From assembly GCF_030944405.1 (NCBI RefSeq), contig NZ_CP132339.1:2852001-2916000 (forward strand): a stretch of DNA of 64,000 nt, read 5' to 3'. Positions 44,710-54,171 of the stretch are shown here, piece by piece (position 1 is the stretch's first letter; each line of letters starts with the position of its first letter). The notes under the pieces are model-generated. The model made no database searches and was not told where the DNA came from. It saw only the letters and a list, made by a program, of their open reading frames with translations. Origin of the DNA: Janthinobacterium sp. J1-1. GTDB lineage: Bacteria > Pseudomonadota > Gammaproteobacteria > Burkholderiales > Burkholderiaceae_D. The position numbers were made by a program, and so were the translations under genes.

Positions 44710-47700
44710 GTGACTCAGCTCCTTGCCCCACCTTCGATCGCCCCGCTCAACCACGACCTGAACTGGCTGTCCGGCGGCGGCGAGATGGGTGCGCTGATCC
44801 GTACCATCGACTGGTCGGCCACCTCGCTGGGGCCGCTGGAAAGCTGGCCGCAAAGCCTTCGTACGTCCGTCAGCCTGTGCCTGTCGTCGACCTTCCCGAT
44901 CCTGGTGGCGTGGGGGCCGGAGGACGTGCAGATCTATAACGACGCGTATCGCCCGATCTGCGGCGCCAAGCATCCGGAATCGATGGGCGAGCCGTTCAAG
45001 GTGTGCTGGGCCACGGCCTTGCCGGTGGTCGGCGACGCCTTCGACCGCGCGCATGAGGGCGAAGGCGCGTATATCCGCGACCAGCGCATGTTCCTCGACC
45101 GCTACGGCTACCTGGAAGAAGCCTTCATGACGTTCTCGTTTTCGTCGATCCGAGACGAATCGGGCAAGGTCGGCGGGGTGTTCCACCCGATCACGGAGTC
45201 GACCGGGCAGGTGCTCAATGCGCGGCGCACGCAGGGCTTGCGCGACCTGAGCGCGGCGATCGGCACGGCGCGCACGATAGGCGACATCGGCGCGCAGATG
45301 GCCGGCCAGTACGACAGCCTGGCGCTGGACGTGCCCTTTTTGCTGTTTTACCAGATCGATGCCGACAGCGGACAGCTGGCGCTGCGCGGCAGCGCGGGCA
45401 TCGCCGTCGACAGCGCGCTGGCGCCGGCCAGCACCGCGTTTGACGATGTGGTCTGGCCGTTTGCCGCCACCGCGCAGGCCGGCGTGATGCAGCAGGTCGA
45501 TGGCCTGGAGGCGCGCTTCGGCCTGCCGGCCTGTGGCCCGTACGAAGAGCTGCCGCGCAGCGCCATGGTGCTGCCGCTGGCCTTGCCGGGGCAGGAAGCG
45601 CTGTTCGGTTTCCTGGTGGCCGGCACCAGCGCCTGCCGCGCGCTCGACGATGATTACTTCAATTTTTATGCACTGTTGAAAGGCGCCGTCAACACGGCGG
45701 TCGGCAATGTGCTGGCGTATGAGCGCGAACAGCGACGCACCGAAGAACTGGCCGAGATCGACCGCTCGAAGACGGCGTTTTTTTCCAATGTGTCGCACGA
45801 GTTCCGCACGCCGCTGACCCTGATCCTGGGGCCGCTGGCCGAATCGCTGGGCGACACCCAGCATGCGCTCGGTCCGGTGCAGCGCCAGCGCATCGAGGTC
45901 ACGCACCGCAATTCGCTGCGCCTGCTGAAACTGGTCAATTCCCTGCTCGATTTTTCGCGCATCGAGGCCGGCCGGGTGATGGCGACCTATGTGGCGGCCG
46001 ACTTGCGCCAGGTGACGCTGGAGCTGGCCGGGGTATTCGAGTCGGCGATGGAAAAGGGCGGCCTGGCCTACACGCTGGACTTGCAGGACCTGGGCGAGGC
46101 GGTGCATATCGACCGCGACATGTGGGAAAAAATCGTGTTCAACCTGCTGTCGAACGCCTTCAAGTTCACCTTGCAGGGCGAAGTGGCGGTCACCTTGCGC
46201 CGCCACGAAGGCATGGCGCGCCTGTCGGTGCGCGACACCGGCAGCGGCATTCCCGCGCAGGAATTGCCGCGCATGTTTGAACGCTTCCACCGTATCGAGG
46301 GCGCGCCGGGGCGCACCTACGAGGGCACCGGCATCGGCCTGGCGCTGATCCAGGAACTGGTGCGCCTGCATGGCGGCACGATTGCCGTGCACAGCGTGGA
46401 AGGCGAGGGCACGCGCTTCGATGTCGACATGCCGTTCGGCAGTGATCACTTGCCGGCCGAGCGCCTGGGCCGCGATTTCGATGACGCCGGTTCGCAGCAG
46501 CAGGGCGCCTCGTTCGTGGAAGAAGCCTTGCGCTGGCTGCCTGACGCCGCCGATCCGGCGCTCGCGACACCGGACGCCGCGCCGCAGGTGCCCGATGCCG
46601 CGCCGGTGCGACCGCGTATCGTGGTGGCCGACGACAACAACGACATGCGTGCGTATATCAAGTCGCTGCTGGGCGCCTATGCCGACGTGACGGCCTGCGC
46701 CGACGGCGAAGCGGCGTTCGAGCTGTTGCTGGCCGACCCGCCCGATTTGCTGGTCAGCGACGTGATGATGCCCAGGCTCGACGGCTTCGGCCTGATCGCC
46801 CGGCTGCGCGCCACCGAGTCGCTGCGCCATGTGCCGGTGATGCTGCTGTCGGCGCGCGCCGGCGAGGAAGCCAAGGTCGAAGGCTTGCGCGCGGGCGCCG
46901 ACGACTACCTGGTCAAGCCGTTTTCGGCCAATGAACTGCAGGCGCGCGTGCAGCGCCAGGTCAGCCTGGCGCGCGAGCGCCACCAGCAGCGCCAGGAAGC
47001 GATGAAGCAGGAAGCGTATTTCCGCACCTTGATCGACGCCTCGCCGGTGATGCTGTGGACCACCGACGCCACCGGCTACGCCACTTACCTGAGCCGGCGC
47101 TGGAGCGACTTTACGGGCCGCCTGCCGGAGCAGGAACTCGGTTTTGGCTGGCTGGAGAACGTGCACGCGGAAGACCTGCAGCGCACGCGTGACGAATTCA
47201 TGGCCGCCAATGCCATTCACTCGCCGTTTTCCATCGACTACCGGCTGCGGCGCCAAGATGGCGAGTACCGCTGGGTGATCGACGTCGGCCAGCCGCGCGT
47301 CGACGAGGGCGGTGCGCCGTTCGGTTATGTCGGTACCGTGATCGACGTGCATGAACTCAAGCTGCTGCAGGAACGTGCCGAGGCGCTGGCGGGCGAACTG
47401 GGCGAGAAGAACCGCATGCAGAGCGAATTTCTGGTGACGCTGGCGCACGAACTGCGCAACCCGCTGGCGCCGATCCGCACCGGCCTCGAACTGATGCGTT
47501 CGGGCGCGGCCGCCACGTCGCGGCATGACATCGGCGGCATGATGGAGCGCCAGGTCAACCATATGGTGCACCTGGTCGACGACTTGCTGGACATGGCCAG
47601 GCTCACCAGCGGCAAGCTGACGCTCAAGCGCGAAGCGGTGATGCTGGCCGCGGTGGTCAACCAGGCGATCGAAATCAGCATGCCGCTGGTCAGCGCGGGC

Positions 47701-48525
47701 GGTCATCAACTGGCCGTCGACCTGCCGCCCGATAGCGTGGCGCTGCATGTGGATCGGCACCGGATCGCGCAGGTGCTCAGCAACCTGGTCAATAACGCCG
47801 CCAAGTACACGCCGAAAGGCGGCGCCATCAAGGTGGCGGCGCGCATCGATGCGGTAACGGGCCAGGTGGTGATCGATGTCGTGGACAACGGCGTGGGCAT
47901 CGCCGCCGACGTGCTGGCCACGGTATTCGACCTGTACGCGCAGGCGCCCGGCAGCGAAGGCATGTCGCAGGGTGGCCTGGGCGTGGGCCTGAGCCTGGCG
48001 CAGCGGCTGGTGCAACTGCATGGCGGCCGGGTCGAGGCGGCCAGTGGCGGCATCGGGCACGGCAGCCGCTTTACCGTGTGCCTGCCACTGCCGGGCGATG
48101 CGCTGCTGCCTGCCGCGCAGCCCGTGCGCGCCGCGCCGGCGGTGCCGGTGACCGCCATGAAAGTCCTGCTGGTGGACGACAATATCGACGCGGCGGAAAC
48201 CATGAGCGCACTGCTGGAGTTCAGCGGCTACGAGGTGATGCTGGCCCATGACGGCGCCAGCGCCCTGGAAAAAGCGGCACAATCACCGGTGCCGCTGGTG
48301 CTGCTCGATATCGGCTTGCCCGACATGGATGGCTATGCGGTGGCGTTGGCCATGCGCAAGATGAACGGCATGGCGGACGCCACCCTGATCGCGCTGACCG
48401 GCTGGGGCAGCGAGCAGGACCGGCTACGCTCGCAGCAGGCCGGCTTCGACCTGCACCTGACCAAGCCGGTCGATTTTACGGCCTTGCAAACGACCCTGGC
48501 GCAGGTGGCGGCCAGGCTGCCATAG
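44710..48525 (+). CDS. Large double hybrid sensor histidine kinase
   Basis: 1271 residues from GTG 44710; TTG 44692 is an alternative and neither has a strong ribosome site. In order: PAS-like and GAF-like input domains (1-330), HisKA with His363 (FFSNVSHEFRTPLTLILGPL), HATPase (DTGSGI, GIGLALI), receiver 1 with Asp684 (LLVSDVMMPRLDG), PAS (730-860), second HisKA with His913 ([13 protein letters not shown]), second HATPase, and receiver 2 with Asp1200 (VLLDIGLPDMDGY). No membrane helix is visible. The second half closely resembles the kinase at 29481, suggesting fusion or paralogy. No response regulator with an output domain follows. Confidence 0.92.
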   Translation: MTQLLAPPSIAPLNHDLNWLSGGGEMGALIRTIDWSATSLGPLESWPQSLRTSVSLCLSSTFPILVAWGPEDVQIYNDAYRPICGAKHPESMGEPFKVCWATALPVVGDAFDRAHEGEGAYIRDQRMFLDRYGYLEEAFMTFSFSSIRDESGKVGGVFHPITESTGQVLNARRTQGLRDLSAAIGTARTIGDIGAQMAGQYDSLALDVPFLLFYQIDADSGQLALRGSAGIAVDSALAPASTAFDDVVWPFAATAQAGVMQQVDGLEARFGLPACGPYEELPRSAMVLPLALPGQEALFGFLVAGTSACRALDDDYFNFYALLKGAVNTAVGNVLAYEREQRRTEELAEIDRSKTAFFSNVSHEFRTPLTLILGPLAESLGDTQHALGPVQRQRIEVTHRNSLRLLKLVNSLLDFSRIEAGRVMATYVAADLRQVTLELAGVFESAMEKGGLAYTLDLQDLGEAVHIDRDMWEKIVFNLLSNAFKFTLQGEVAVTLRRHEGMARLSVRDTGSGIPAQELPRMFERFHRIEGAPGRTYEGTGIGLALIQELVRLHGGTIAVHSVEGEGTRFDVDMPFGSDHLPAERLGRDFDDAGSQQQGASFVEEALRWLPDAADPALATPDAAPQVPDAAPVRPRIVVADDNNDMRAYIKSLLGAYADVTACADGEAAFELLLADPPDLLVSDVMMPRLDGFGLIARLRATESLRHVPVMLLSARAGEEAKVEGLRAGADDYLVKPFSANELQARVQRQVSLARERHQQRQEAMKQEAYFRTLIDASPVMLWTTDATGYATYLSRRWSDFTGRLPEQELGFGWLENVHAEDLQRTRDEFMAANAIHSPFSIDYRLRRQDGEYRWVIDVGQPRVDEGGAPFGYVGTVIDVHELKLLQERAEALAGELGEKNRMQSEFLVTLAHELRNPLAPIRTGLELMRSGAAATSRHDIGGMMERQVNHMVHLVDDLLDMARLTSGKLTLKREAVMLAAVVNQAIEISMPLVSAGGHQLAVDLPPDSVALHVDRHRIAQVLSNLVNNAAKYTPKGGAIKVAARIDAVTGQVVIDVVDNGVGIAADVLATVFDLYAQAPGSEGMSQGGLGVGLSLAQRLVQLHGGRVEAASGGIGHGSRFTVCLPLPGDALLPAAQPVRAAPAVPVTAMKVLLVDDNIDAAETMSALLEFSGYEVMLAHDGASALEKAAQSPVPLVLLDIGLPDMDGYAVALAMRKMNGMADATLIALTGWGSEQDRLRSQQAGFDLHLTKPVDFTALQTTLAQVAARLP

Positions 48526-48549
48526 CCACACTGCGGCGAAGGAGGCCAT

Positions 48550-48954
48550 ATGGATGTTGTACACCTGCGCCAGATGGGCAAGCCCCAGGCGGCGGGCCTG
48601 TGTTTCGTGTTCCTGTGGTTCTTTATCGGCGGCATCATGCACTTCGTGGCCACCGGCACCGAAGCGAGCATCGTGCCGCCGTGGATGCCGTGGCCGGTGG
48701 CGGCGGTGCTCATCAGCGGCGTGTTCGAACTGCTGGGCGCGGTCGGCATCCTGTACCCGCCGACGCGCAAGGCGGCCGGCATCGGCCTGTTCCTGCTGAC
48801 CATCGCGGTCACGCCCGCGCATTTCTATATGCTGCAACGGCCCGAGCTGTTCCCGGTGCCGCTGTGGGCGCTGTGGCTGCGCTTGCCGGTGCAGCTGGGC
48901 TTGCTGTGGCTGATATGGTGGAGTACCTGGCGCGTGCGGCGGCGCCGGTCATGA
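48550..48954 (+). CDS. DoxX-like small membrane protein
   Basis: 134 residues from ATG 48550, with GGAGG 5 nt upstream and 24 nt after the kinase. Four hydrophobic segments (about 15-35, 48-67, 73-93, 105-125) and the pattern IGGIMHFVATGTEASIVPPWMP place it in the DoxX/DoxD-like membrane family (some members are annotated as quinol oxidase subunits). A function here is unknown. A strong hairpin terminates it. Confidence 0.85.
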   Translation: MDVVHLRQMGKPQAAGLCFVFLWFFIGGIMHFVATGTEASIVPPWMPWPVAAVLISGVFELLGAVGILYPPTRKAAGIGLFLLTIAVTPAHFYMLQRPELFPVPLWALWLRLPVQLGLLWLIWWSTWRVRRRRS

Positions 48955-48956
48955 AT

Positions 48957-48987
48957 AAAAACGGCCGCTCCATGAAGCGGCCGTTTC
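48957..48987. terminator. Bidirectional terminator hairpin
   Basis: AACGGCCGCT (48960-48969) pairs with AGCGGCCGTT (48976-48985), with an A-run before and T-run after, so it can serve both the DoxX-like gene and the opposing receptor gene. Confidence 0.88.
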
Positions 48988-49009
48988 CTTGTTCACACGG
49001 CGCCCGGTA

Positions 49010-51256
49010 TCAGAACGTCGCGCGCAGGGTCACCACCACGTTGCGCGGGTCGCCGTAGTAGTAGCTCAGGCCCGTCGGGCCATACTTCTTGTAGTACACC
49101 TTGTCGCCCAGGTTGTTGACGTTGACCTGCAGCGAGTAGCCGTTGCGGAACTCATAGCCGGCCATGGCGTTGAAGACCGAGTAGCCGCCCTGGCTCGCCG
49201 TCAGCACGCCGGAACGCACGTACGAATGGTCCTGCACCGCCACGCCGCCGCCGAAGCTCAGGCCTTGCAGCGTGCCGGTGGCGCGGTAGTTGCTGAACAG
49301 GCGCAGTTGCTGGCGCGGGTCGATGCTGCGCAGCGGCTGGCCGAGGTTGGCCTTGGTCGGATCGTTCAGGTATTTGGTGCGGGTATTGGTATAGCCGCCC
49401 GTGACCTGCCAGCCCGGCATGATTTCGCCGGCCACTTCCAGTTCCCAGCCTTCGCTCTGCGTCTTGCCATCGGCGATGCGGCAGTAGCCGGTCGGGTTGG
49501 ACACGCCGCATGGATTGCTGGAGGTCGTGTCGTCGACCGCGCGGCCTTCGTTGTTGATGCGGAAGATGCCGGCCGAGGCGGTCAGCTTGCCGCCCAGGAA
49601 CTCGCCTTTCAGGCCCGCTTCATAGTCTTCGCCGGTGATCGGTTTCAGCAGCCGGTTGTTGACGTCCTTGACGTTTTGCGGCGTGAAGATTTCCGTGTAG
49701 CTCAGGTAGGCGTTGATCTGCTTGGTGATGTCGTAGGTGACGCCGGCAAACGGCGTGATCTCGTGCTTGATCTCGTAGTTGGTGGCGGGCGAGGCGGACG
49801 CCTTGTAGTCCCACCAGCTGGCGCGCGCGCCGATGATCACGGCCAGCGGATCGCTAATCGACAGACGGGCCGTGCCGAACAGGCCCTGCTGGCGCGTGTA
49901 GGTCGGCGTCAGGTTGTTGACGGCGGTCGCATCCTTGTCGATATAGCTGGTGTACGGGTTCCAGTTGCGGATATCGACGTTGGTCAACGGGTTCAGGTTG
50001 AACAGACCGGCCGTGCCGCGCGTCTTGGTGCGCAGGCTTTCGCCGCCGAACACCAGCTGGTGCTTGCGGCCGAACAGGGTGAACGGGCCATTGGCCGTCA
50101 ATCCGGTGGCTTCCTGGTCGCCGGCGTCGCCCGTGTACAGCGACGTCGTCACGCCGAACAGGTAGGGATTGGTGGTCGACGAGCGCGTGAAATAGCTTTG
50201 CTTGAAGCCGTTGTCGTCCATGCGCATGCGCGTGTATTCGCTGCTCAGCTTGACGGTCCACTCGTTCTCGAAGCGGTGCTCCAGTTCCACGAAGGCCTGC
50301 TGGTTGTAGCGGTTCCAGCGGTTCCAGTCGGCGCCCAGGTAGGTGTTGCGCGGCAGGTTCAGCGAGGAACCGTCGAAGTTGCCCGGCAAACCGCCCCAGG
50401 CGCCGGTGGCGTCCAGGTCGGTGTGCTGCAGGCTGGTGGTCAGCGTGGTGCTCTTGTTCAGGTCGATCGCCAGCACGCCGTACAGCACCTTGCGGTTTTC
50501 GTCCCTGGCATCCTGGAAGAACTCTTTTTTATCCTTGACGGCGACGATACGGCCGCGGATGCTGCCGTCTTCATTGAGCGGGCCGGACACGTCCGCTTCC
50601 AGGCGGCGGCGGTCCCACGAACCGAGCGACAGGCCCAGGTTGGCCTGGAAGGTCCTGGTCGGGCGCTTGCGCACCATATTGACGGTGGCCGACGGGCTGC
50701 CCGAACCGCGCAGCATGCCGGAGGCGCCGCGCAGCACTTCCACGTGATCGAGCACGGCGGTGTCAGGCTGGATGAAGATCGAGCCGCCCTGCGTGATCGT
50801 CAGGCCGTCGACCTGCATGGCGTCGATCGAATAGCCGCGCGAGAAATATTGCACCCGTTCGCTGTCGACATAGTCGACCGTCACGCCGGGTGTGTTCTGC
50901 AGCACTTCGTTCATGTCGAAGAAGGCGCGGTCATCGAGCAACTGGCGGGTGATGACGGTGACCGGTTGCGGGATCTCGCGGTTCGATTCGAAACCCTTGA
51001 ACAGGGTCGACTTGCCGGAGGCGAGCGAGCGCGAGTTCTCGGTGGAGGTGCCCTTGTCGGCCGTGCCGGTAATGGTGATGGCGGGCAATGTCGCATCGGC
51101 GCCATTGGCCTGGGCGTCCGCCACGGCGGTCTCGGCCTGCGCCGAGGTGATCGGCAGCAGCAGGGCGGCGCTGGCGCACAGCAAGGTGATCCTGGCGGCA
51201 TGCCGTACAGGATGGAGGACGAACATGGGGTGGGCAGTGGCGCGGTGGCGGGACAT
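49010..51256 (-). CDS. TonB-dependent siderophore receptor
   Basis: 748 residues. A signal peptide (about 1-42) is followed by a TonB-box-like segment LPAITITG, the plug domain (IPQPVTVITRQLLDDRAFFDMNEVLQNTPGV...VLRGASGMLRGSGSPSATVNMVRKRP) and a 22-strand barrel ending with TLRATF. There is no N-terminal STN signalling domain, so it is a transporter only. The ferrichrome/pyoverdine-receptor-like plug and the upstream Fur box point to iron-siderophore uptake; the substrate is not predictable. No synthesis genes for a siderophore are adjacent. Confidence 0.93.
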   Translation of the reverse strand: MSRHRATAHPMFVLHPVRHAARITLLCASAALLLPITSAQAETAVADAQANGADATLPAITITGTADKGTSTENSRSLASGKSTLFKGFESNREIPQPVTVITRQLLDDRAFFDMNEVLQNTPGVTVDYVDSERVQYFSRGYSIDAMQVDGLTITQGGSIFIQPDTAVLDHVEVLRGASGMLRGSGSPSATVNMVRKRPTRTFQANLGLSLGSWDRRRLEADVSGPLNEDGSIRGRIVAVKDKKEFFQDARDENRKVLYGVLAIDLNKSTTLTTSLQHTDLDATGAWGGLPGNFDGSSLNLPRNTYLGADWNRWNRYNQQAFVELEHRFENEWTVKLSSEYTRMRMDDNGFKQSYFTRSSTTNPYLFGVTTSLYTGDAGDQEATGLTANGPFTLFGRKHQLVFGGESLRTKTRGTAGLFNLNPLTNVDIRNWNPYTSYIDKDATAVNNLTPTYTRQQGLFGTARLSISDPLAVIIGARASWWDYKASASPATNYEIKHEITPFAGVTYDITKQINAYLSYTEIFTPQNVKDVNNRLLKPITGEDYEAGLKGEFLGGKLTASAGIFRINNEGRAVDDTTSSNPCGVSNPTGYCRIADGKTQSEGWELEVAGEIMPGWQVTGGYTNTRTKYLNDPTKANLGQPLRSIDPRQQLRLFSNYRATGTLQGLSFGGGVAVQDHSYVRSGVLTASQGGYSVFNAMAGYEFRNGYSLQVNVNNLGDKVYYKKYGPTGLSYYYGDPRNVVVTLRATF

Positions 51257-51536
51257 CGGAACTCCAGAGGGTAGCTTGGTAAATAAGAATCTAAATGATA
51301 ATCAATCTCATTATAATTATGCCGATGTTGTTACGTCCATGCAATTGTGATTTTCTGTGACAATTAGTGGTGCCAGAGCAACGTTGTCAAAAGCGCTGCT
51401 GCATGGCGGCGTTAAGGCAGCACTCATACGCAAGGATGAGTAGCCCATACCCATGGGCGAGTGTGTTTTTTCGCCATTGAGATAAGCTCGGCGGCATGCC
51501 TGGATCACAGGCCGTGCCATCTCAAGGAGAAATATC
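51257..51536. other. Intergenic region between divergent receptor and monooxygenase genes
   Basis: 280 bp with the Fur box at its left and the ribosome site AAGGAG of the monooxygenase at its right. No other element is apparent. Confidence 0.6.
51293..51314. promoter_or_regulatory. Fur box upstream of the TonB-dependent receptor
   Basis: TGATAAT-C-AATCTCA (51296-51310) fits the 7-1-7 Fur model with 12 of 14 half-site positions in agreement, about 40-55 nt before the receptor start. Confidence 0.7.
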
Positions 51537-52736
51537 ATGCCACTGCTGCATCCCGCCACGTCCCGCCCGCGCGCCGTGATTATCGGCGGTTCGCTCGGCG
51601 GCCTGTTCGCCGCCGTTTCACTGCGCGCCATCGGCTGGGACGTGCGGGTGTTCGAGCGTTCGGCCGGCGTGCCGGACAGCCGCGGCGGCGGCATCGTGCT
51701 GCAGCCCGAGGTGGAAGCCGTGTTCGACTTCGCCCGGGTGCCGCACGCGGTGCCCCTGGGCGTGGCGTCGCGCGAGCGCATTTACCTCGACCGGCAGGAC
51801 CAGATCGTCAGCCGCGCCATGATGCCGCAAGTGCAGACGTCCTGGAATACCCTGCATGGCAGCATGCGGCGCGCCTTGCCGCACGATGTGCTGCATGCCG
51901 GCGAACGCCTGCTGGGCTTCGAGCAGCAGGGCGCGCGCGTGACCGCGCATTTCGCCGGCGGCCGCAGCGAAGAAGCTGACTTGCTGATCGGCGCCGACGG
52001 CGCGCGTTCCACGGTGCGGCAGCAACTGCTGCCGCATATCGCGCCCCATTACGCGGGCTATGTGGCCTGGCGCGGCCTGGCCGCCGAACGCGGCCTGGCG
52101 GCGGACCTGCAGGCCAAGCTGAGCGACAGTTTTGCCTTCCAGCAGGGTGAAGATCATATGCTGCTCGAATACCTGGTGCCGGGCGACAATGAGTCGACCC
52201 TGGCCGGACAGCGCCGGCGCAACTGGGTCTGGTACCGCAAGATTGCCGCCGGTGACGCGTTGACGCAGGCGCTGACCGACCGCGATGGCGTGGCCCACGC
52301 CTTTTCGCTGCCGCCGGGGGCCATGCCGGATGCGGCCATCGCGGCCCTGCGCCACGATGCGGCGCAGCATCTGGCGCCCAGCTTTGCGCGCCTGGTCGAA
52401 GCCACGCCCGAACCTTTCGTGCAAGCCATCCTCGACCTGCAGGTGCCGCAGATGGTATTTGGCCGGGTACTGCTGGTGGGCGACGCCGCCTCCGTGCCGC
52501 GTCCGCATACGGCCGGCGGCGCGGCCAAGGCGGCCGCCAATGCCCTGAGCCTGGCGCGCAGCCTGCGTTCCGCCGATACGGGCATGGCGATAGACGCGGC
52601 GCTGGCGCGCTGGCAGGGGCAGGCGCTGCGCCACGGCAGGCAGATGAGCGAATGGGGTATCGCGCTGGGCGAGCGCATCATGGATATGGCGCCGCACGGC
52701 GCATCGGATGGGCGGCCGCGCGAGGGCATGTTTTAG
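51537..52736 (+). CDS. FAD-dependent monooxygenase
   Basis: 399 residues from ATG 51537 with AAGGAG upstream. It has the Rossmann motif IIGGSLGGLFAAVSLRAIGWDVRVFER near the N terminus, GADGARSTVR at about 155, and the second FAD motif VLLVGDAASVPRPHTAGGAAKAAANA near residue 315. The HTAGGAAKA block resembles 2,6-dihydroxypyridine hydroxylase-type enzymes. It probably hydroxylates an aromatic or heteroaromatic substrate with NAD(P)H and oxygen. It stands alone with no catabolic genes nearby. Confidence 0.88.
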   Translation: MPLLHPATSRPRAVIIGGSLGGLFAAVSLRAIGWDVRVFERSAGVPDSRGGGIVLQPEVEAVFDFARVPHAVPLGVASRERIYLDRQDQIVSRAMMPQVQTSWNTLHGSMRRALPHDVLHAGERLLGFEQQGARVTAHFAGGRSEEADLLIGADGARSTVRQQLLPHIAPHYAGYVAWRGLAAERGLAADLQAKLSDSFAFQQGEDHMLLEYLVPGDNESTLAGQRRRNWVWYRKIAAGDALTQALTDRDGVAHAFSLPPGAMPDAAIAALRHDAAQHLAPSFARLVEATPEPFVQAILDLQVPQMVFGRVLLVGDAASVPRPHTAGGAAKAAANALSLARSLRSADTGMAIDAALARWQGQALRHGRQMSEWGIALGERIMDMAPHGASDGRPREGMF

Positions 52737-52771
52737 TGTGCTGACTGGCTTCCAGGTCGATATGCCGCGTC

Positions 52772-53530
52772 TTACGCACTGAGCGTCGGTGCCGGCATCG
52801 CCACCGTCGACGCCACCAGTCCTTCGATCACTTCCGCCACCCCCATCGCCCCCACCACCTGCAACAGGGTATCGCCAAAGCCGCCCCTGGCCTTGGCGTC
52901 GCGGCGGGCGCTGGTGGTCACGCGCGGCGCGGCGCTCCAGGCGATGCGGGCGCCGCTGGCCTGCAGGGCGGCGACCAGGGCCACGTCTTCGCTGCAGGCC
53001 AGCGGCGCGAAGCCGCCGGCGCGCAAATAAGCCTTGGCGCAGACGCCGAAGTTGGCGCCGTGGATATGGCGGTGGCCGTCGCAATCGGTATAGGTGCGGG
53101 CAAAATGCTCGCGCAGCGCGCTCGCGTGATCCGCATGCGGCGACCAGTCGTCGACGGCGATGGTGCCGCAGACGGCGTCGGCTTTCTGCGTCAGTTGCAT
53201 GCACAGCCAGTCGGGCGCGACGCAGGTGTCGGCGTCGGTGAACGCCAGCCAGCGCGCGCCGCGTTCGAGTAGCAGGCTGGCGCCGGCGGCGCGCGCGGCG
53301 CCCACGTTGCGCGCCTCGACGGCGATGCAGTCCAGGCGCCAGCGCGCGTCGGCCTGCATGGCGTGCGCGAGCACGATGCGCTGCGAGCGGTCGCTGCAGG
53401 CGTCGAGCACGATGACGATGCAGACCGCTTCGCCACAGAGCTGGGCGCAGGTGGCGGCCCTGGTCAGTGCTTCCAGGCAGGCGGCCAGGCAGGCTTCTTC
53501 ATTATGTACGGGAACCACGACGCCGATCAT
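52772..53530 (-). CDS. Family 2 glycosyltransferase of the four-gene operon
   Basis: 252 residues from ATG 53530, overlapping the methyltransferase by 4 nt. It shows the GT-A opening VVVPVHNEEACLAACLEAL, LDACSD, and the DAD motif in LAFTDADTCVAPDWL. A later HGANFGVCAKAYLRAGGF block fits the acceptor region. No membrane helix, so it is probably membrane-peripheral. It is the last gene of an operon with a methyltransferase, a PIG-L deacetylase and an acyl-CoA-dehydrogenase-like protein. Confidence 0.88.
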   Translation of the reverse strand: MIGVVVPVHNEEACLAACLEALTRAATCAQLCGEAVCIVIVLDACSDRSQRIVLAHAMQADARWRLDCIAVEARNVGAARAAGASLLLERGARWLAFTDADTCVAPDWLCMQLTQKADAVCGTIAVDDWSPHADHASALREHFARTYTDCDGHRHIHGANFGVCAKAYLRAGGFAPLACSEDVALVAALQASGARIAWSAAPRVTTSARRDAKARGGFGDTLLQVVGAMGVAEVIEGLVASTVAMPAPTLSA

Positions 53531-54171
53531 GCGAAACCTTCTTTCTGCGCCACCGAGCGCTCATCGTTGGACCACACGCCGAGCAGGAAATCGGCTTCTT
53601 CGTGACGCACCAGGCAGTGCAGGCCAGGCGCATGCTGGAAGGCGTCGTGCACGCGCACGGTCGACAGGATGCGCTGCGCAAATGGCGCGCGCCAGTGGCA
53701 CAGGACGATGCTGCCGCCCGGCGCCAGGCCGGCCACGCTGTGCTCGACCACCTGCGCCAGCTCGTCGGCCGACAGGTAATAGGCGATCTCGCTGATGACG
53801 ATCAGGTCGAATTTTTCCACCCCCTTGGTGGTGCGCGGCCAGTCCTGCGGCAGGCGGTGGCGCTCGAGGGTGACGTTGTCTTCCTGCCGCGCGTCGGCCA
53901 GTCTTTGCCGCGCCAGCTGCAACGCTTCGGCGGAAAAATCGGCCGCCAGCAGGCGCTCGCAGCGGCGCGCCAGTTCGAGCGTCAGTTCGCCGTTGCCGCA
54001 GCCCGGTTCATAGGCGTTGCGGTAGCGCTGTTGCGGCAGGCAGGCCAGCAGCAGCGCGCGCTTGCGCGCTTCGTACCAGCGCTGGCGCACGCGCCATGGA
54101 TCGGCATCGTCCTGGTACAGCTGTTCAAAATAGGCGCCGCGCGCGTCGCCGGTGGGTGATGTCAGGTTCAT
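53527..54171 (-). CDS. NodS-like SAM-dependent methyltransferase
   Basis: 214 residues from ATG 54171. The segment DPWRVRQRWYEARKRALLLACLP followed by the SAM motif YEPGCGNGELTLELA matches the NodS family, which N-methylates the deacetylated end of chito-oligosaccharides. Motif II and III regions (FDLIVISEIAYYLS) are intact. Being coupled to a deacetylase upstream (4-nt overlap) supports a substrate carrying a free amino group. The actual acceptor is unknown. Confidence 0.85.
   Translation of the reverse strand: MNLTSPTGDARGAYFEQLYQDDADPWRVRQRWYEARKRALLLACLPQQRYRNAYEPGCGNGELTLELARRCERLLAADFSAEALQLARQRLADARQEDNVTLERHRLPQDWPRTTKGVEKFDLIVISEIAYYLSADELAQVVEHSVAGLAPGGSIVLCHWRAPFAQRILSTVRVHDAFQHAPGLHCLVRHEEADFLLGVWSNDERSVAQKEGFA

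Noticed and set aside
44668..48282. A 1204-codon open frame opposite the double hybrid kinase
   Set aside because: No motifs and antisense to conserved kinase domains; shadow frame.
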